From: Ophiosphaerella korrae | Lineage: Eukaryota > Ascomycota > Dothideomycetes > Pleosporales > Phaeosphaeriaceae | Direction of reading: 5' to 3' | DNA length: 64,000 nt | Assembly (NCBI GenBank): GCA_028456385.1 | Contig: JALNQF010000062.1 | Location: 62,001-126,000, forward strand | Part shown: in pieces, positions 11,223 to 22,238 of the stretch | How the letters are laid out: every line of letters starts with the position of its first letter | Numbering within the stretch: the stretch's first letter is position 1 | Notes under the pieces: model-generated | What the model was told of the DNA's origin: nothing | The model's input: the letters and a program-made list of their open reading frames with translations, nothing else | The model's database searches: none | Position numbers and translations under genes: made by a program

Positions 11223-12149
11223 CTATATTGAAAGTGCTCCGAGCAGGATGGCGGCGAATGCAGCGGATATCGAGGAGGCCGAAGAGATGCTGGACGCCGA
11301 TGATGATTTGCCGCTTGCAAGCTGTGCTTCATCTCGACGGGCGCACCCCGATAGATTTGTGAGCTCGGCCGGACAGACGACGCGTTTGAAGTTCGCACTG
11401 TGTGGCATTAGGGTGATACTCGCATGTGGTGGAGACTTGCATACCTGGGATACGATGCGTCCTTGAACCAATCAAATCGCCAATTGCAGCCATCCCTCAA
11501 CGGACCGGGCAGGTTTTGGCAGTCTTCTTTCTTGCTAACGCCCTGGTTATTCTGGCCAAAAACTGACTGATTCACACCAAACTGCTGGGCACATGCATTT
11601 TGCGAGGTGGTGTTGCCTCCAGGAATCTGCAAATGTCTTAGCTTATAAAGTTTGGGGACTAGAAAATGAAGAGGAACTTACGGCGAGAGAGAAGCGGTTT
11701 GTAGTAGTCACATCGTACGCTGTGTTGGATGCTTGTAGAATCAGAGTCTTTCCTCGAAGTGGGTCACTGGTAAAGTCTAGCTGGTAACAGGCGCAGCACC
11801 AGGAACCTTCGATACCTCCAGCTGTGAGATCTGGTGTGATGAAAGCACCAGCGAATCCGTACGAGACAGTGTCGTTGATTGCCCAAGGCTGCTGGTTGGA
11901 ACATTGATAAGCTGATCCTCCGGGACCGCATGCTGTTCCAGCAGCCATATCAGTCGGTTTGTTGTCGGCTGTGCATGATAGCACTGGCTTGGTGACATCT
12001 GCTTTCCCGTTCCACGCGCATGATGGTTTACAGCAATCCCAAAATCGCGTTGTTATTGCTTCACCAGAGTAGTTGAGCTTTGTGCCTTGTGCAAGAACCA
12101 CGAATAACTCGAGGTAGAGGAGGGAGTTTCGCAAGTAGAGCGGCGTCAT
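11223..12149 (-). CDS. GH45 endoglucanase-like secreted protein with GPI-type tail; putative catalytic acid replaced
   Basis: Three exons (12149-11682, 11626-11445, 11397-11223) give 274 residues; the introns are 55 and 47 bases. A hydrophobic N-terminus (LLYLELFVVLAQG) acts as signal peptide. The GH45 signature follows as TTRFWDCCKPSCAW, with the expected base Asp. Further family blocks are CSNQQPWAIND, GSWCCACYQLDFTS, GCNWRFDWFKDA and VVCPAEL. At the second catalytic position, where Humicola Cel45A has HFDLNIPGG, this protein reads RFSLAIPGG, so the acid Asp is Ser. The C-terminus is Ser-rich and then hydrophobic (AAFAAILLGALSI), as for a GPI anchor. There is no cellulose-binding module. 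GH45 enzymes cut beta-1,4-glucan; activity here is doubtful. Confidence 0.88.
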
Positions 12150-14853
12150 TGTGTGGTCGAAGATGTGATGTTGAGGCGAAAGCTAGAGAGCATGGTATGT
12201 TAACAAGGAATCATGCGGTGCCAGGGAATTGTATTTGAATTCTACTGGGGAAGAGGGGTCCTCTTAGCCCGGCCGCAAGGAGAAATTAATCTGGTTTTGC
12301 TATCCAGGCCGAGAACATGAACCATCATGCCCGTTGCCACACAGGGGATCGGCGGAGCTCGTACTGAAACGGGAGCCAGGATTATGGCTTTTTGATAGTT
12401 CCCACCCCTAGTTCCCGCCACCTTCCTATCAGCTCAGCCTACCAGATTTTCTAATGTGCTCACGATGCTTTACCTTTGGCCCCTGCAACTGCGTCATGGT
12501 AAGCTTTCCCCACACTTCCCATACAACGTAGTATTCACCCCGCAATTCGGTAATGATGGAAAGAGTCCCAGAGGACCGTACAGCATGGCTAGCAGGAACC
12601 ACGAGGGAGTTCCTGCACACTCTGGTTTGTTGCTTTGCGTCGTTGTTGTTGTGCCCGAAGATTGTTTCTCCACCGTCTCAAAGTGTTGTCCCACAAGCCT
12701 CATCTCGGCTAAGATCAGGCAGTCTCAACAAACCACGTCGCTCCTCAGTTGCAAAACGCTCCCAGGCTAGCCCCAGCGTGGCTTGCGTAACGTAGCCTGC
12801 AACGCTCAGGGCACGTGGCGTGCGAACACCCATGCAAGGGCCCGAGTCATCAGTGGTCCATATTAGGTTTGACGATCTCAGCTTAGGTGCCGTAAACGGA
12901 GAAGATACACCCGATTGGCTGGGTCTTTTGAATTGTTCTGCCGAGGAGACTTGATGGAGCTGAACATGGTAGGTCGTTGTATTCAGCAACGACTATTACA
13001 CATCAATTGACAATGACAGGCCAGTGGTTGGCAGTGACCGTCCGCGAGTCAATAATACTCTTCGCTATGATGGTCTGCGCCTCGTATTTGACCAGATCGA
13101 GCGAGAGGTCAATAAACCGATTGGTAGGCGAGGGCATAAGAGACAACAACTATCATGTACGTGAGTCAAATGGCCAATAGAGAACCATACCGGAGGTAAC
13201 TTAAGCTGCCAAGCCATTAAAGAGCTTGTCCCACTTGATCTGAGGCTAAGCACATCTAACCCTGAACATCCAGTATTGACGCATAGAACCATATTATCAC
13301 ATTTCCTGCTCACTCCAAACATAAAACGTCACCTGCAGAATGGAATGTGCCTTCCCGCTGACTCCACCTGGAGCGAGGCAAGGTTATCACAGGCCGCTTC
13401 ATGAATCCGGCAGTTGTGGTAGAAACCACGATCCAGCTTCCTTATTTGGTCCGGCTGTCATAATTCGACACAATATGGCAGACCAGAAACAAATGTTGTT
13501 ATATGTGCTGCGACTAATGCAGATTTAGAGTTAAGCAAAACCAACTAGCTAAGCTAGGAATGTCATTCTGATGGTTCTCCACGACGTATTTAGGATAGCC
13601 TGGGTGGCATTGACGGATACATTAAGAGCTAGAGATACTAACTTGTATTCTGCAAGCTTATTGGGCCTATTATTTCAAGCTTGAAAGAGCCCATATGAAC
13701 TCTGCGACAAAACGATACCGAAAGATACAGAGCCGGAAATAAGACGATCTCGATGTGTCATCAGGTACTTCTTGAGTAACGCGGGCTTTGATAGGGGAGT
13801 TTGGAAATTACGCAATCCATGGTGTCATAAACTTTATGAATACTCGGACTACATTTAGGTCTGCACTTTGTGGCTAGGCACTAAAGGTCTCTGCAGTATA
13901 GTCGCAGCCTCCCACCATCTTCCTAGCAACAGCCCCAATGCCCGAACTTATGTCATGCTTCGTTTTCTTTACACATACTCTTGTGCTAGTTTTCAACCTA
14001 TATATACTCGTGTACACCTTGTTCGTATTTTAATCATACGTAAACATGAACATCGCCTCCGGGATTATGTATCTGGAATCATTTGTTCAACCTAAAATGC
14101 CACTAGGCAACGAGGCTCATGCATGCGTTTCAAATGCGATTAAGTTGTAGAGACTATGCTCGAGTAGCTTCCGGAATGACCAGATCCATGGTATCATACA
14201 TAGAGTGAGGTCGTGGCCGGGATCGTTTGTTTCAAGAGCGTCTCCACAGTACTGATATTCTAGTAATGGCCACTCCAAATTATCGTGAAGTTTTTCGTAC
14301 CAAGAGCATGATGTGTATCGGAAAGACTTTGGTTCCATCAAAATATTGTCAACCGCTGCGAGTAGTGCGTGAAGAGAGTCCAGAAACCTAGGGCTCTGTC
14401 CTGTTCTTTGTAATGACCTATACTAGCGGGCATAACAGGAGGCATGAACAATGTCTTCTATCATACCTTGGCACACGATTGGGGCAAACCTTGGAAGTGC
14501 CTAAGAATTGCGATTTGCAACAATAGCAAAATATATTCTACAAATAACAGACATATCACCGAGTTTGGGCCGTGTCCAGTCTCTTGACCAGTGGTACGCT
14601 TTGATCAAACTGGTCTTGAGCGCGATACGAAATGTCAAGTAGCCATCGGCATTTCCGGGGTGATGCTGCGAACCGTTCCACTACTCCTACTGCATATACT
14701 GCCGAGAGGGAAAAAATCATGTCGTAATTGAAGCGAAATTAAAAGCAATCGAGTTCCAAGAACTTTCTCTTGCTTCAGTGGCCATGTCATTAGCGCACAG
14801 TTACGACCGTCTGTGGACTATGTAATCGAGCTTTCCTAGCCATTGCTAAATCT
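12150..14853. other. 2.7 kb gene-less stretch
   Basis: I find no supported gene. The first few hundred bases are the promoter side of the GH45-like gene. The remaining short ORFs overlap on both strands and have no family features. Confidence 0.55.
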
Positions 14854-15357
14854 TTACGCCGGTTTTCTCCCCGATGCAAAGGTAGCAATCATATAAGGTA
14901 TCCCAACAGCGGATCCAACCCCAGCCCCTCCTAGAACTGCTTTCCCAACGCCAACAGGTACAACACCTCTTCTCGCAGCCACCACACCAGCAGCAGCTCC
15001 AGCGCTAATTCCACTTATTGCCACCCAATCAGTTTGTACTTCTCCTTTATTCTCTAGGATCCTCCATGCTCGATCTTTCCATTCAATATCTTCTTTGCCT
15101 CGCATGCGTCCCCAGGTTGCAAGTCCCCCCACTGCTGTGCCTAGGACGAAAGCCCGGCCTGATGATTGAAGAGTGCGTTTTATCAGTGTGTCTGCGCTGA
15201 GTGGTGCCTTGCGGTTCCTGAGTAGTGTGATGGGGATATTGAAAAGCGAAACAAAACTGAAAGACATTGCGGACGCGCGCATCACGTGAAGGTACAGTAT
15301 TGAGTGTGCATTTGGTTGATCTTCGGCGTATGGCGTATGGGGAAAGAGGGAAGTCAT
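14854..15357 (-). CDS. Small membrane protein, DUF1757-like, probably organellar
   Basis: A single-exon frame of 167 residues starting at the ATG at 15357 (MTSLFPHTPYAEDQ). The open frame extends 40 codons further upstream, but that part is low-complexity and Thr/Ser-rich, so I chose the internal Met. Hydrophobic, glycine-rich segments lie at about residues 28-48, 70-85 and 110-160 (ISAGAAAGVVAARRG, AVLGGAGVGSAVGIPYMIATF). This layout is reminiscent of small fungal membrane proteins grouped as DUF1757 or Tim17-like complex I accessory subunits. Family assignment is from memory of layout and is tentative; the existence of the gene is better supported. Confidence 0.7.
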   Translation of the reverse strand: MTSLFPHTPYAEDQPNAHSILYLHVMRASAMSFSFVSLFNIPITLLRNRKAPLSADTLIKRTLQSSGRAFVLGTAVGGLATWGRMRGKEDIEWKDRAWRILENKGEVQTDWVAISGISAGAAAGVVAARRGVVPVGVGKAVLGGAGVGSAVGIPYMIATFASGRKPA

Positions 15358-16521
15358 ACTGTTTGCGGAGGTCTGGTGTGTCAAACAAAGCTGCTGTTGG
15401 CTGTGATGGAATCTAGTTCTGGTGTTGGTGGAGCGCTTCGTTGTAGAAATTCTGGACGCTTGCAGCGATAGATGCAATCAATTGTTAAAGATTGGCTTGG
15501 CACGAGTGAGGTTTGACTTGTGTTTTGATTCTGTGCAGGTGTGATAACGGACTTTTTGTGATCCTTCTCATCAGGCCACCAGCGAAATACGATGGCGGAA
15601 GTCCGCCCACGCCGTTCGGCCGTATGTCACGCCTCACGATGCGGTCGGCGTAAAGTGAATTAGTGCCTTCGATTATGATGGAAAAACACGGTACTATCGG
15701 GGGCGACAACGAATTAGATAAGGTATATTTTATGCGGGGTTCCGCGTCATTATTGGGCCTGGGTCTAGGCCAAGGTTGCCTAAGCCCTGGCATCCGATCT
15801 TGTTTCGTGCGTAGATCGAGTGCTACAGGTGCCAACGAGCGGCGGGCCGTAGCAGCCAGATCAGATCTCTAGATTTGGCCATGATCGTGAAAGCAGGTCA
15901 TAGGTGCAGATGCCATGCCCAGAAAGTGATGTCTTTTTTAATATGTTGACGAGCGTTCAAGGGAACAAGGGACATGGTAAGATCTAACTGCTCTATTAAT
16001 AAGACATAAATATTTGCGGGCGGCAGCTAATTCTTCGTTTATTGAAATCTGTTTATGTGGAAAGCCTTTAATCTGCTGGTTCAGTCGAGGCCAGCAGTTT
16101 ACTTGGCACTTCCAAGGTTGTACAAAGGCTGAATGCCTGAGGTCAAAGTTGCGTGAAGAAGTTGGCAATATCCTCATTGATGGACGTCACATACAGCCTG
16201 TTTGATTTGCTGCTCATTCGGCCCAGTTTTTGATATATCAAGGATCCAAACCTAAAGTTAGTGGTTGTAGAACAACCATAGGCTGCTACGCGTTCCATTT
16301 TCCAGGGCCACGAGCAACCACGAGCTCAACCCCATATGACGTCACCCTTGAATCGTAGAACATAAAACGCCATCCTCTACCGCAACAACGGCACCATCCA
16401 ACAACCATCTAGCCTTGAACCCAAACTAAACTTCGAGTTTCTCTCAAGACCAAACCTTGCCCACTCTATACTGGAAGCCTCCAATCACGAAACCTCAAGC
16501 CAGCCTTCTCGAACTATCAAC
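15358..16521. other. Intergenic region with CRE-like site
   Basis: This holds the upstream regions of the divergent genes at 15357 and 16522. An ORF at 15485-15835 (minus) has no recognisable features. A TGACGTCA palindrome is at 16337-16344. Confidence 0.55.
16337..16344. promoter_or_regulatory. TGACGTCA (CRE/ATF-type) palindrome
   Basis: A perfect CRE palindrome lies 178 bases before the start codon at 16522. In fungi such sites bind Atf1/AtfA-type bZIP stress regulators. The link to the small glycine-rich gene is inferred from position. Confidence 0.4.
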
Positions 16522-16788
16522 ATGACCATCGGACAGCAAGACTCGGGCGCAACCGCTGGTGCGAAGTTTGTCACCTCAACCGTGGGTAACACGCTTGGGG
16601 GTATCACAAATACCCTCGGAGGGGTCGTTGGAGCTTTAGGCCGAGGACTTGGCGAGACTGTTGAAGGTGCGACTGGAAGTGCTGGAAGACCCGTTGCCAA
16701 GGGCCTTACCGATGTGACGAATGGTGTTGAGAAGGGCGCAAGTGATGTCGCTGGTGGTGTGAAGAGGGCTGGAGAGTGGAAGTCCTGA
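16522..16788 (+). CDS. Small glycine-rich protein, function unknown
   Basis: A single exon of 88 residues with no signal peptide. The sequence is a series of Gly/Thr/Val-rich turns (GNTLGGITNTLGG, VVGALGRGLGETVEG) and ends GVKRAGEWKS. Such short repetitive amphipathic proteins are common in filamentous ascomycetes and are often compared with stress or LEA-like proteins; I know no biochemical role. The strong codon-level openness, a CRE site upstream and a long pyrimidine-rich leader (16390-16520) support a real expressed gene. Confidence 0.7.
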   Translation: MTIGQQDSGATAGAKFVTSTVGNTLGGITNTLGGVVGALGRGLGETVEGATGSAGRPVAKGLTDVTNGVEKGASDVAGGVKRAGEWKS

Positions 16789-18929
16789 TTGTGTGGAAGG
16801 AAGAGGACGTTTTGAAGGACGGATGAAGTAATATAGTGCTACTGAATCTACTCGTTTACTACCCACCAAAAGATACTTGCGCAAAGAAGCGCTACAACTG
16901 TGTTAGCATTGTGAAATCTTTGGACCAGCGGTCAGGTTGGAATTGTGCAATGTTTTCTTTAAGGTCACTGCACACCGTTTAGCAAAGTCCTACCAAGTCG
17001 TTCGCCGGTGGTTCCATATGCAAATGGGCGGCAACGGGGTTTGCAAGTCGTAGAAGAATTTTGCATCTTGAAGAACTGCCTAGACCCCCAAACATATGTT
17101 ATTTGAGCGATAAAATTGTACGGGAAGGATAGGTAGTCTAAATACTGGAAGACTTGGACCATCTCATGCACCGCGAACCTTGTCCTTTCATGATGATCGG
17201 ACCCTGCAGTGACCACAACCGAGTATTTGGATGTGGGTCCTTACAAAATCTCCGCATTTGTTAGCCATACCTACCCACGCTGCAATCAACACAGGTTGAT
17301 TTGTTTACACTTGGTGGCTCAGTCTGTTCGCATAGTAGAGGGTATGCAAGTCTCCCATGACGCATTCCAGGGGCAACCACACCCCAAGTCATCCGCGCGA
17401 GAAATCTAAATCGAGCTCTTTGTAAGTGGATGGATGCATCGAGATGAAGTATTTCAGATGCTCATTGATGTGACAAAGAAAGTGCATACTGTTGGTAGAT
17501 AGGCCGCGGGCACGGCGATCACGATGTCCGGTTGGTGGTGTGACGTCAGTCATCCACGCGTCTGCTGCCACAACAACCCTTCCACTAACAATTAATCGGC
17601 ATTCCGCATTGCCTGCCAAGCGATGCTGGGGATTGAGTTTCAGCTGCGTGCACTGCTTCGCTTCATCTCACGATCTTCCCGATTACCAGCCTCCTTCGTG
17701 GAGTCTATCTTCCTGACCGGCCTTGCGATTAGCCAGCAAGCTGCATCGTGCTATCGATAGCGGACCACGCGCACCAGCCTCCTCAGCCCTCTGGAGCGTC
17801 TCAACGACTGGTGCAACTGTGGAGAGCTGCCGGCGACTGAACTAACACCTAACAGGAGCCATATTTCCCCACAGATGTGCATGACAAACTAACTTGGGCA
17901 AGCATCTTCACCTAATCAGGACGCAGTCTTGACATCACTGAGCCCTTTCATGCGATGCGATGTCCTTGCATTTCAATAGTTAGATGGAGCAGACTACCTC
18001 CACACCATACAGCACTTGCAGATTCGCCTGCCTCGCAGCGAATGGCCATTGAGTATTACGTGAAAAATGGCCTCGCAGGGCGTTCCCGTCTAACGAGCGA
18101 CGCCAGCCATGTTGCGTACACATTACCCTAAGACAAGCTAGAATTTACTAGGGAGTGGTGGGCTTTCTGTCTCAGCAAACTTCTCGGGGTCTAAGACACT
18201 CTCCGCGCCGCGGATAACTTAGCAGTCATTGTGAGGCTTGCACATCTGGTACACGTATCGTCAATCATGGCACCCTGAAAATCTCGCAGTCCAGAAGAGA
18301 AACCCTGAGCATGTGCAAACGCACGTGCACACAGGCTAGGCCGTTGAAATGCAATGGCTTGAGAATTACGAGAGCCAAGTCCAGATAAGAGGCGGGAACA
18401 GTGTTCGTCCTTGCGTTCCAAGAGGTGGTGGGGCTGAAAAGGAGGGGTTCGGTTGAATGAATTGCCCAATGAGATTGACACTGCTCCACTGTCGTAGTGG
18501 CGTTTTGCAGCTCTGGTCATGCTTCTACTACCCAGCCTCGAGTTTCCATCGGCAAGCGGGAAGCTAGCCTCCATCTACTGTGTTAACGCGTGTGGTCGAA
18601 CGCTTTTTGCCTGGCTGGGCGCTTGCGTTGCCTTTCACTACGGTGGTCTACGCATTGTCCAAGTCGGATCAACCGAAGCATGTTCGACGGAGTAGGATGA
18701 TGAATTAACATATGGCTGGGCGCTGGGTATTTAGTTGTCTCACTTTTCCACCCTCTGCCGTTCCCATCTGTCACTCTTGGTTGTCGTGGTTACCGCCTCT
18801 TCGTCTTTCGAAGTCACTGTCAATTGAAAAGACTGATATCTCGTTCATCAGCCCTCCTTTCGTTACTATCATTCGCTATTAGCACACCCACATCAATTGC
18901 CTCGCTGCCAGCTTGATTGACCTCTGAAA
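16789..18929. other. 2.1 kb gene-less stretch
   Basis: I see no supported gene. The last 150 bases form a pyrimidine-rich leader of the PIR protein gene. A second TGACGTCA palindrome is at 17541-17548, not near a start codon. Confidence 0.55.
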
Positions 18930-19985
18930 ATGAAGTCTTTCGTTCTTCTTGCCTTCGCAGCCACGGCTCTGGCCCAAACTGCTCCTCCATCTGGCTGCCA
19001 AGCTTCAGCTTCAGGTACCTTCAACATTCAGACTGTTAATGTCACTGGCCCAAAGAAGCGTGATCTTTCCACGCGACAACTAGCTGGCCCCTTGACTTTG
19101 ATACTCCAGGATGGTATCTTGAAGGACCAGGCTGGTCGCACTGGATATATCGCCAGCAACTTCCAGTTAGTATATCCCATTATATTAGCGATGTGGTGAT
19201 AGTTTTGCTAACAATGTCAAAGGTTTCAGTTCGACAACCCCATACAGGCAGGTGCCCGCGAAACCTCTGGTTTCTCACTCTGCAGCAACGGTTCCCTCGC
19301 CCTCTCTAGCCCATCCCGCACTGCTGGTGCTGCTATCTGGTTCCAGTGTCTGTCTGGTACTTTCTACAACTTGTACAGCCAAAGCACTGGTGCACAGTGC
19401 ATCCCCATCTACATCCAAGCTGTTAACCAGGGCTCCGGTGATGGCTCCTCTCAACGACCCGGCGTGTCCCAGATCCCCGATGGTCAGCCACAAGCTTCTT
19501 CACCTCGCGCCCCCATCATATCGCAGATCAGTGATGGGCAACCCCAAGCTCCCTCTGCCCGTCCTCCTATCGTTACCCAGATTTCTGATGGCCAGCCACA
19601 AGCTCCCTCTGCCCGTCCTCCTATTGTCACGCAGATTTCTGATGGCCAGCCACAAGCTCCCACACCCAGGCCTGTAGGACCCATCGTGACCAAGATCTCT
19701 GACGGGCAACCACAAGCCCCGACACCTCGCTCTTCCGCCCGAATTATTTCCCAGATCAGTGATGGTCAGCCCCAGGCTCCCACACCTGCCCCACCCCGCC
19801 CCATTGTTTCCCAGATCAGCGATGGACAACCTCAGGCTCCTATCGCTACACCTACTCGCCGCGCTAACAGCACCATCGTCACTCCATCAACTCCAGCTCA
19901 ATTCACTGGCGCCGCTGCTACGGACAACATTGCTGCTACAGGAGTGTTTGTTGCTGGCTTGCTCGGCCTCTTCGCCCTTTTCTAA
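18930..19985 (+). CDS. PIR-type cell-wall protein with GPI-like tail
   Basis: Two exons (18930-19165, 19223-19985) give 332 residues. A signal peptide ends near ALAQ (residue 16). A Kex2-type KKR site is at residues 42-44. A four-cysteine globular region of the Cis3/PIR kind follows; the splice restores SNFQFQFD, a hallmark block. After it come seven PIR repeats of the form QISDGQPQ (one QIPDGQPQ) over about residues 160-285, separated by Pro-rich spacers. The C-terminus is Thr/Ala-rich and ends in a hydrophobic segment (GVFVAGLLGLFALF), as for GPI attachment. PIR repeats are linked to beta-1,3-glucan through ester bonds at the glutamines. In yeast the repeats precede the Cys domain; here they follow it. 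Confidence 0.9.
19450..19850 (+). repeat. Seven imperfect in-frame repeats coding for PIR units
   Basis: The units are about 54-60 bases long and each codes for one [ST]-[QK]-I-[SP]-D-G-Q-P-Q-A block plus a Pro-rich spacer. Two adjacent units are nearly identical at the DNA level, consistent with recent unit gain. The array lies wholly inside the PIR gene. Confidence 0.85.
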
Positions 19986-20801
19986 TAATTTCATCAGCAC
20001 ATCGCTATCAGGATTCTGATGCTCAGGGTGCATCATCATTATCGCGCGGGTTGGCGAGGCTTACGCCCATAATGAAAGAGTATTAGGAGGATTTACTTAC
20101 GACATTCATTAACGATAGCATGCACTTATGAACCGCTCCTTAGACGTACATGTACATATACTGGAAGACGATGGTTTGGTGTATGAGAAAGAAGCAGAGT
20201 TATACTTCCTTTGTCTTCGTGTAGGTTTGGGATGGACATTTTTGATGGAAATAATGTTCAATGGATTATATATACTTATGTAAACGAACTTTCTGATCAA
20301 TCTTGCATTTGCTTTGATGATGTTTTCCACTTCCTTCTTCGTGAGTCTTGGACCTAGACATGCCCTAGAAAAATAGGGGAGGACCAAAATAAAATAGGGA
20401 AACTTCAACGTCGTCTTCTTAGTAGATATGTAACTTCAGCTCGTATGATGTGTCTCCCATTGTATTAGCCAGCTGTATCAATAGTATAGCTTTACACTAT
20501 GCTCAATCCAATTCTTGAATCACTAGTCCAACGATTCATCCCTTTTAGAAACCAAAGAATTGCATCAATTATGAGACGAGAAAAGGCCCCAAAGCGATTC
20601 AGATGAGTTGATCTGACACGTGATCTTGAGCACGTGACATTCGGCTCCAATGCTAGATGCCCATATCCCTGTCACTAGACCGCCGCCTCGACTCCGAACA
20701 TCTTGCCTTCACAACTTACCGCTCACGCAACCCACAATCCTTCGTCCACTTAACTCCTTCAAACGACACTACTATATACGACTTGAACTTCTATTGCAGC
20801 C
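19986..20801. other. Intergenic region upstream of SAR1
   Basis: No gene is seen. Two CACGTG boxes at 20617-20622 and 20631-20636 lie in the SAR1 promoter. Confidence 0.6.
20617..20636. promoter_or_regulatory. Paired CACGTG boxes upstream of SAR1
   Basis: Two CACGTGA-type boxes with starts 14 bases apart, 166-185 bases before the SAR1 start codon. They are candidate bHLH sites by position only. Confidence 0.45.
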
Positions 20802-21953
20802 ATGTGGATTATCGACTGGTAAGCATAGACAAAACCCCACCCGTTTACCATTGTTACTGATCTTGCGACAGGTGTAAGTTGTACCACTTTTCACCTGCCC
20901 CCGATTTCCTTCCACTGCCTCGTACAACCATGTCGGTCTTTCGACTTGGGATGTAGAATACTCCTTCACACTCTACTGTTGACTTCTTCGCGCGTCCATT
21001 AGCCGAGTTACAATGGAGACCTCAGAACAAGACGTGATCGCATTATCAACTCCACATATAAATCTCTCCTCTTGCTACTCTCAAGCATAGATCGTCAATA
21101 TTTTGGTACCATAGACTATAGAATGTGTGCTGATTGTCATGACAGTTTGGGACGTTTTGTCCTCGCTTGGACTGATGAACAAGGTAAACACAGTCATGCG
21201 AGAGTTTATAGAGGCAGAACTGATGAAAATGTACAGCATGCTAAGCTCCTTTTTCTTGGACTGTAAGTTTACTCTGCGTAAAGACACGGCGATGATACTA
21301 AATGGCTACAGTGACAATGCCGGAAAGACCACGTAAGGCTATCCCAACAAGGCGCAAGGCAATAACTGACCACGACTCAAGGCTTCTTCACATGCTCAAG
21401 AACGACCGTGTTGCAGTCCTGTACGTGATACATTATACATTCGGCATGTCAGCCACTAATACACCAGCAGCCAGCCAACCCTGCATCCTACCTCGGAGGA
21501 GCTCTCGATAGGCAACGTCAAGTTCACAACTTTTGATCTCGGAGGCCACGCACAAGCTCGAAGACTATGGCGTGATTACTGTTCGTCTACCACCCTATCC
21601 TCTATCCGTACCTGACACTAACACCACCACCTCTAGTTCCCGAAGTATCCGGTATCGTCTTCCTTGTTGACGCGAAAGACCACGAGCGTCTCAACGAATC
21701 CAAAGCCGAGCTCGACGCGCTCCTAGCCATGGATGAGCTCAAGAACACGCCCTTTGTCATTCTCGGCAACAAAATTGATCACCCCGAGGCCGTGTCTGAA
21801 GATCAGCTCCGTGCCACACTGGGCTTGTATCAGACAACGGGCAAGGGCAAGGTTCCTCTCGAGGGCATCCGGCCCATTGAGGTGTTCATGTGTAGTGTGG
21901 TCATGAGGCAGGGATACGGCGAGGGTATCAGATGGCTGAGCCAGTATGTCTAA
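20802..21953 (+). CDS. SAR1: Sar1, small GTPase of COPII coat assembly
   Basis: Eight exons (20802-20818, 20872-20873, 21146-21183, 21237-21262, 21312-21332, 21382-21420, 21471-21580, 21637-21953) give 189 residues, the usual fungal Sar1 length. Sar1-GTP recruits Sec23/24 to ER exit sites to form COPII vesicles. The N-terminal amphipathic helix ([15 protein letters not shown]) is followed by the P-loop GLDNAGKTT, the switch II block [14 protein letters not shown] and the C-terminus [13 protein letters not shown]. To keep the frame and the conserved WFWD, exon 2 must be only two bases, GT at 20872-20873, placed between a 53-base and a 272-base intron. Identification is firm; only the micro-exon needs transcript proof. 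Confidence 0.95.
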
Positions 21954-22238
21954 GCACTTGCATGTGTAGGTAACAACTAGCACAGCAGGACGGCCAGCAA
22001 CGGCGGACGTTGAGCTGCAGCACGACGGAGTCAACACCATGTACAATCGGATTGTCTTAACCAGCACGTATCATGACCATTGTCAAATTAATCTATCGCT
22101 CAACACCCGTATACTGCGCACCACTTAAACATGTTCATCACTCCATCCAGCCACCCCTGATGATATATGCAATGCCCCAAACGCCAACCCAATGCCATGT
22201 GAGATGCCCACCGTCCCATCACTCACCCATTCACTCAT

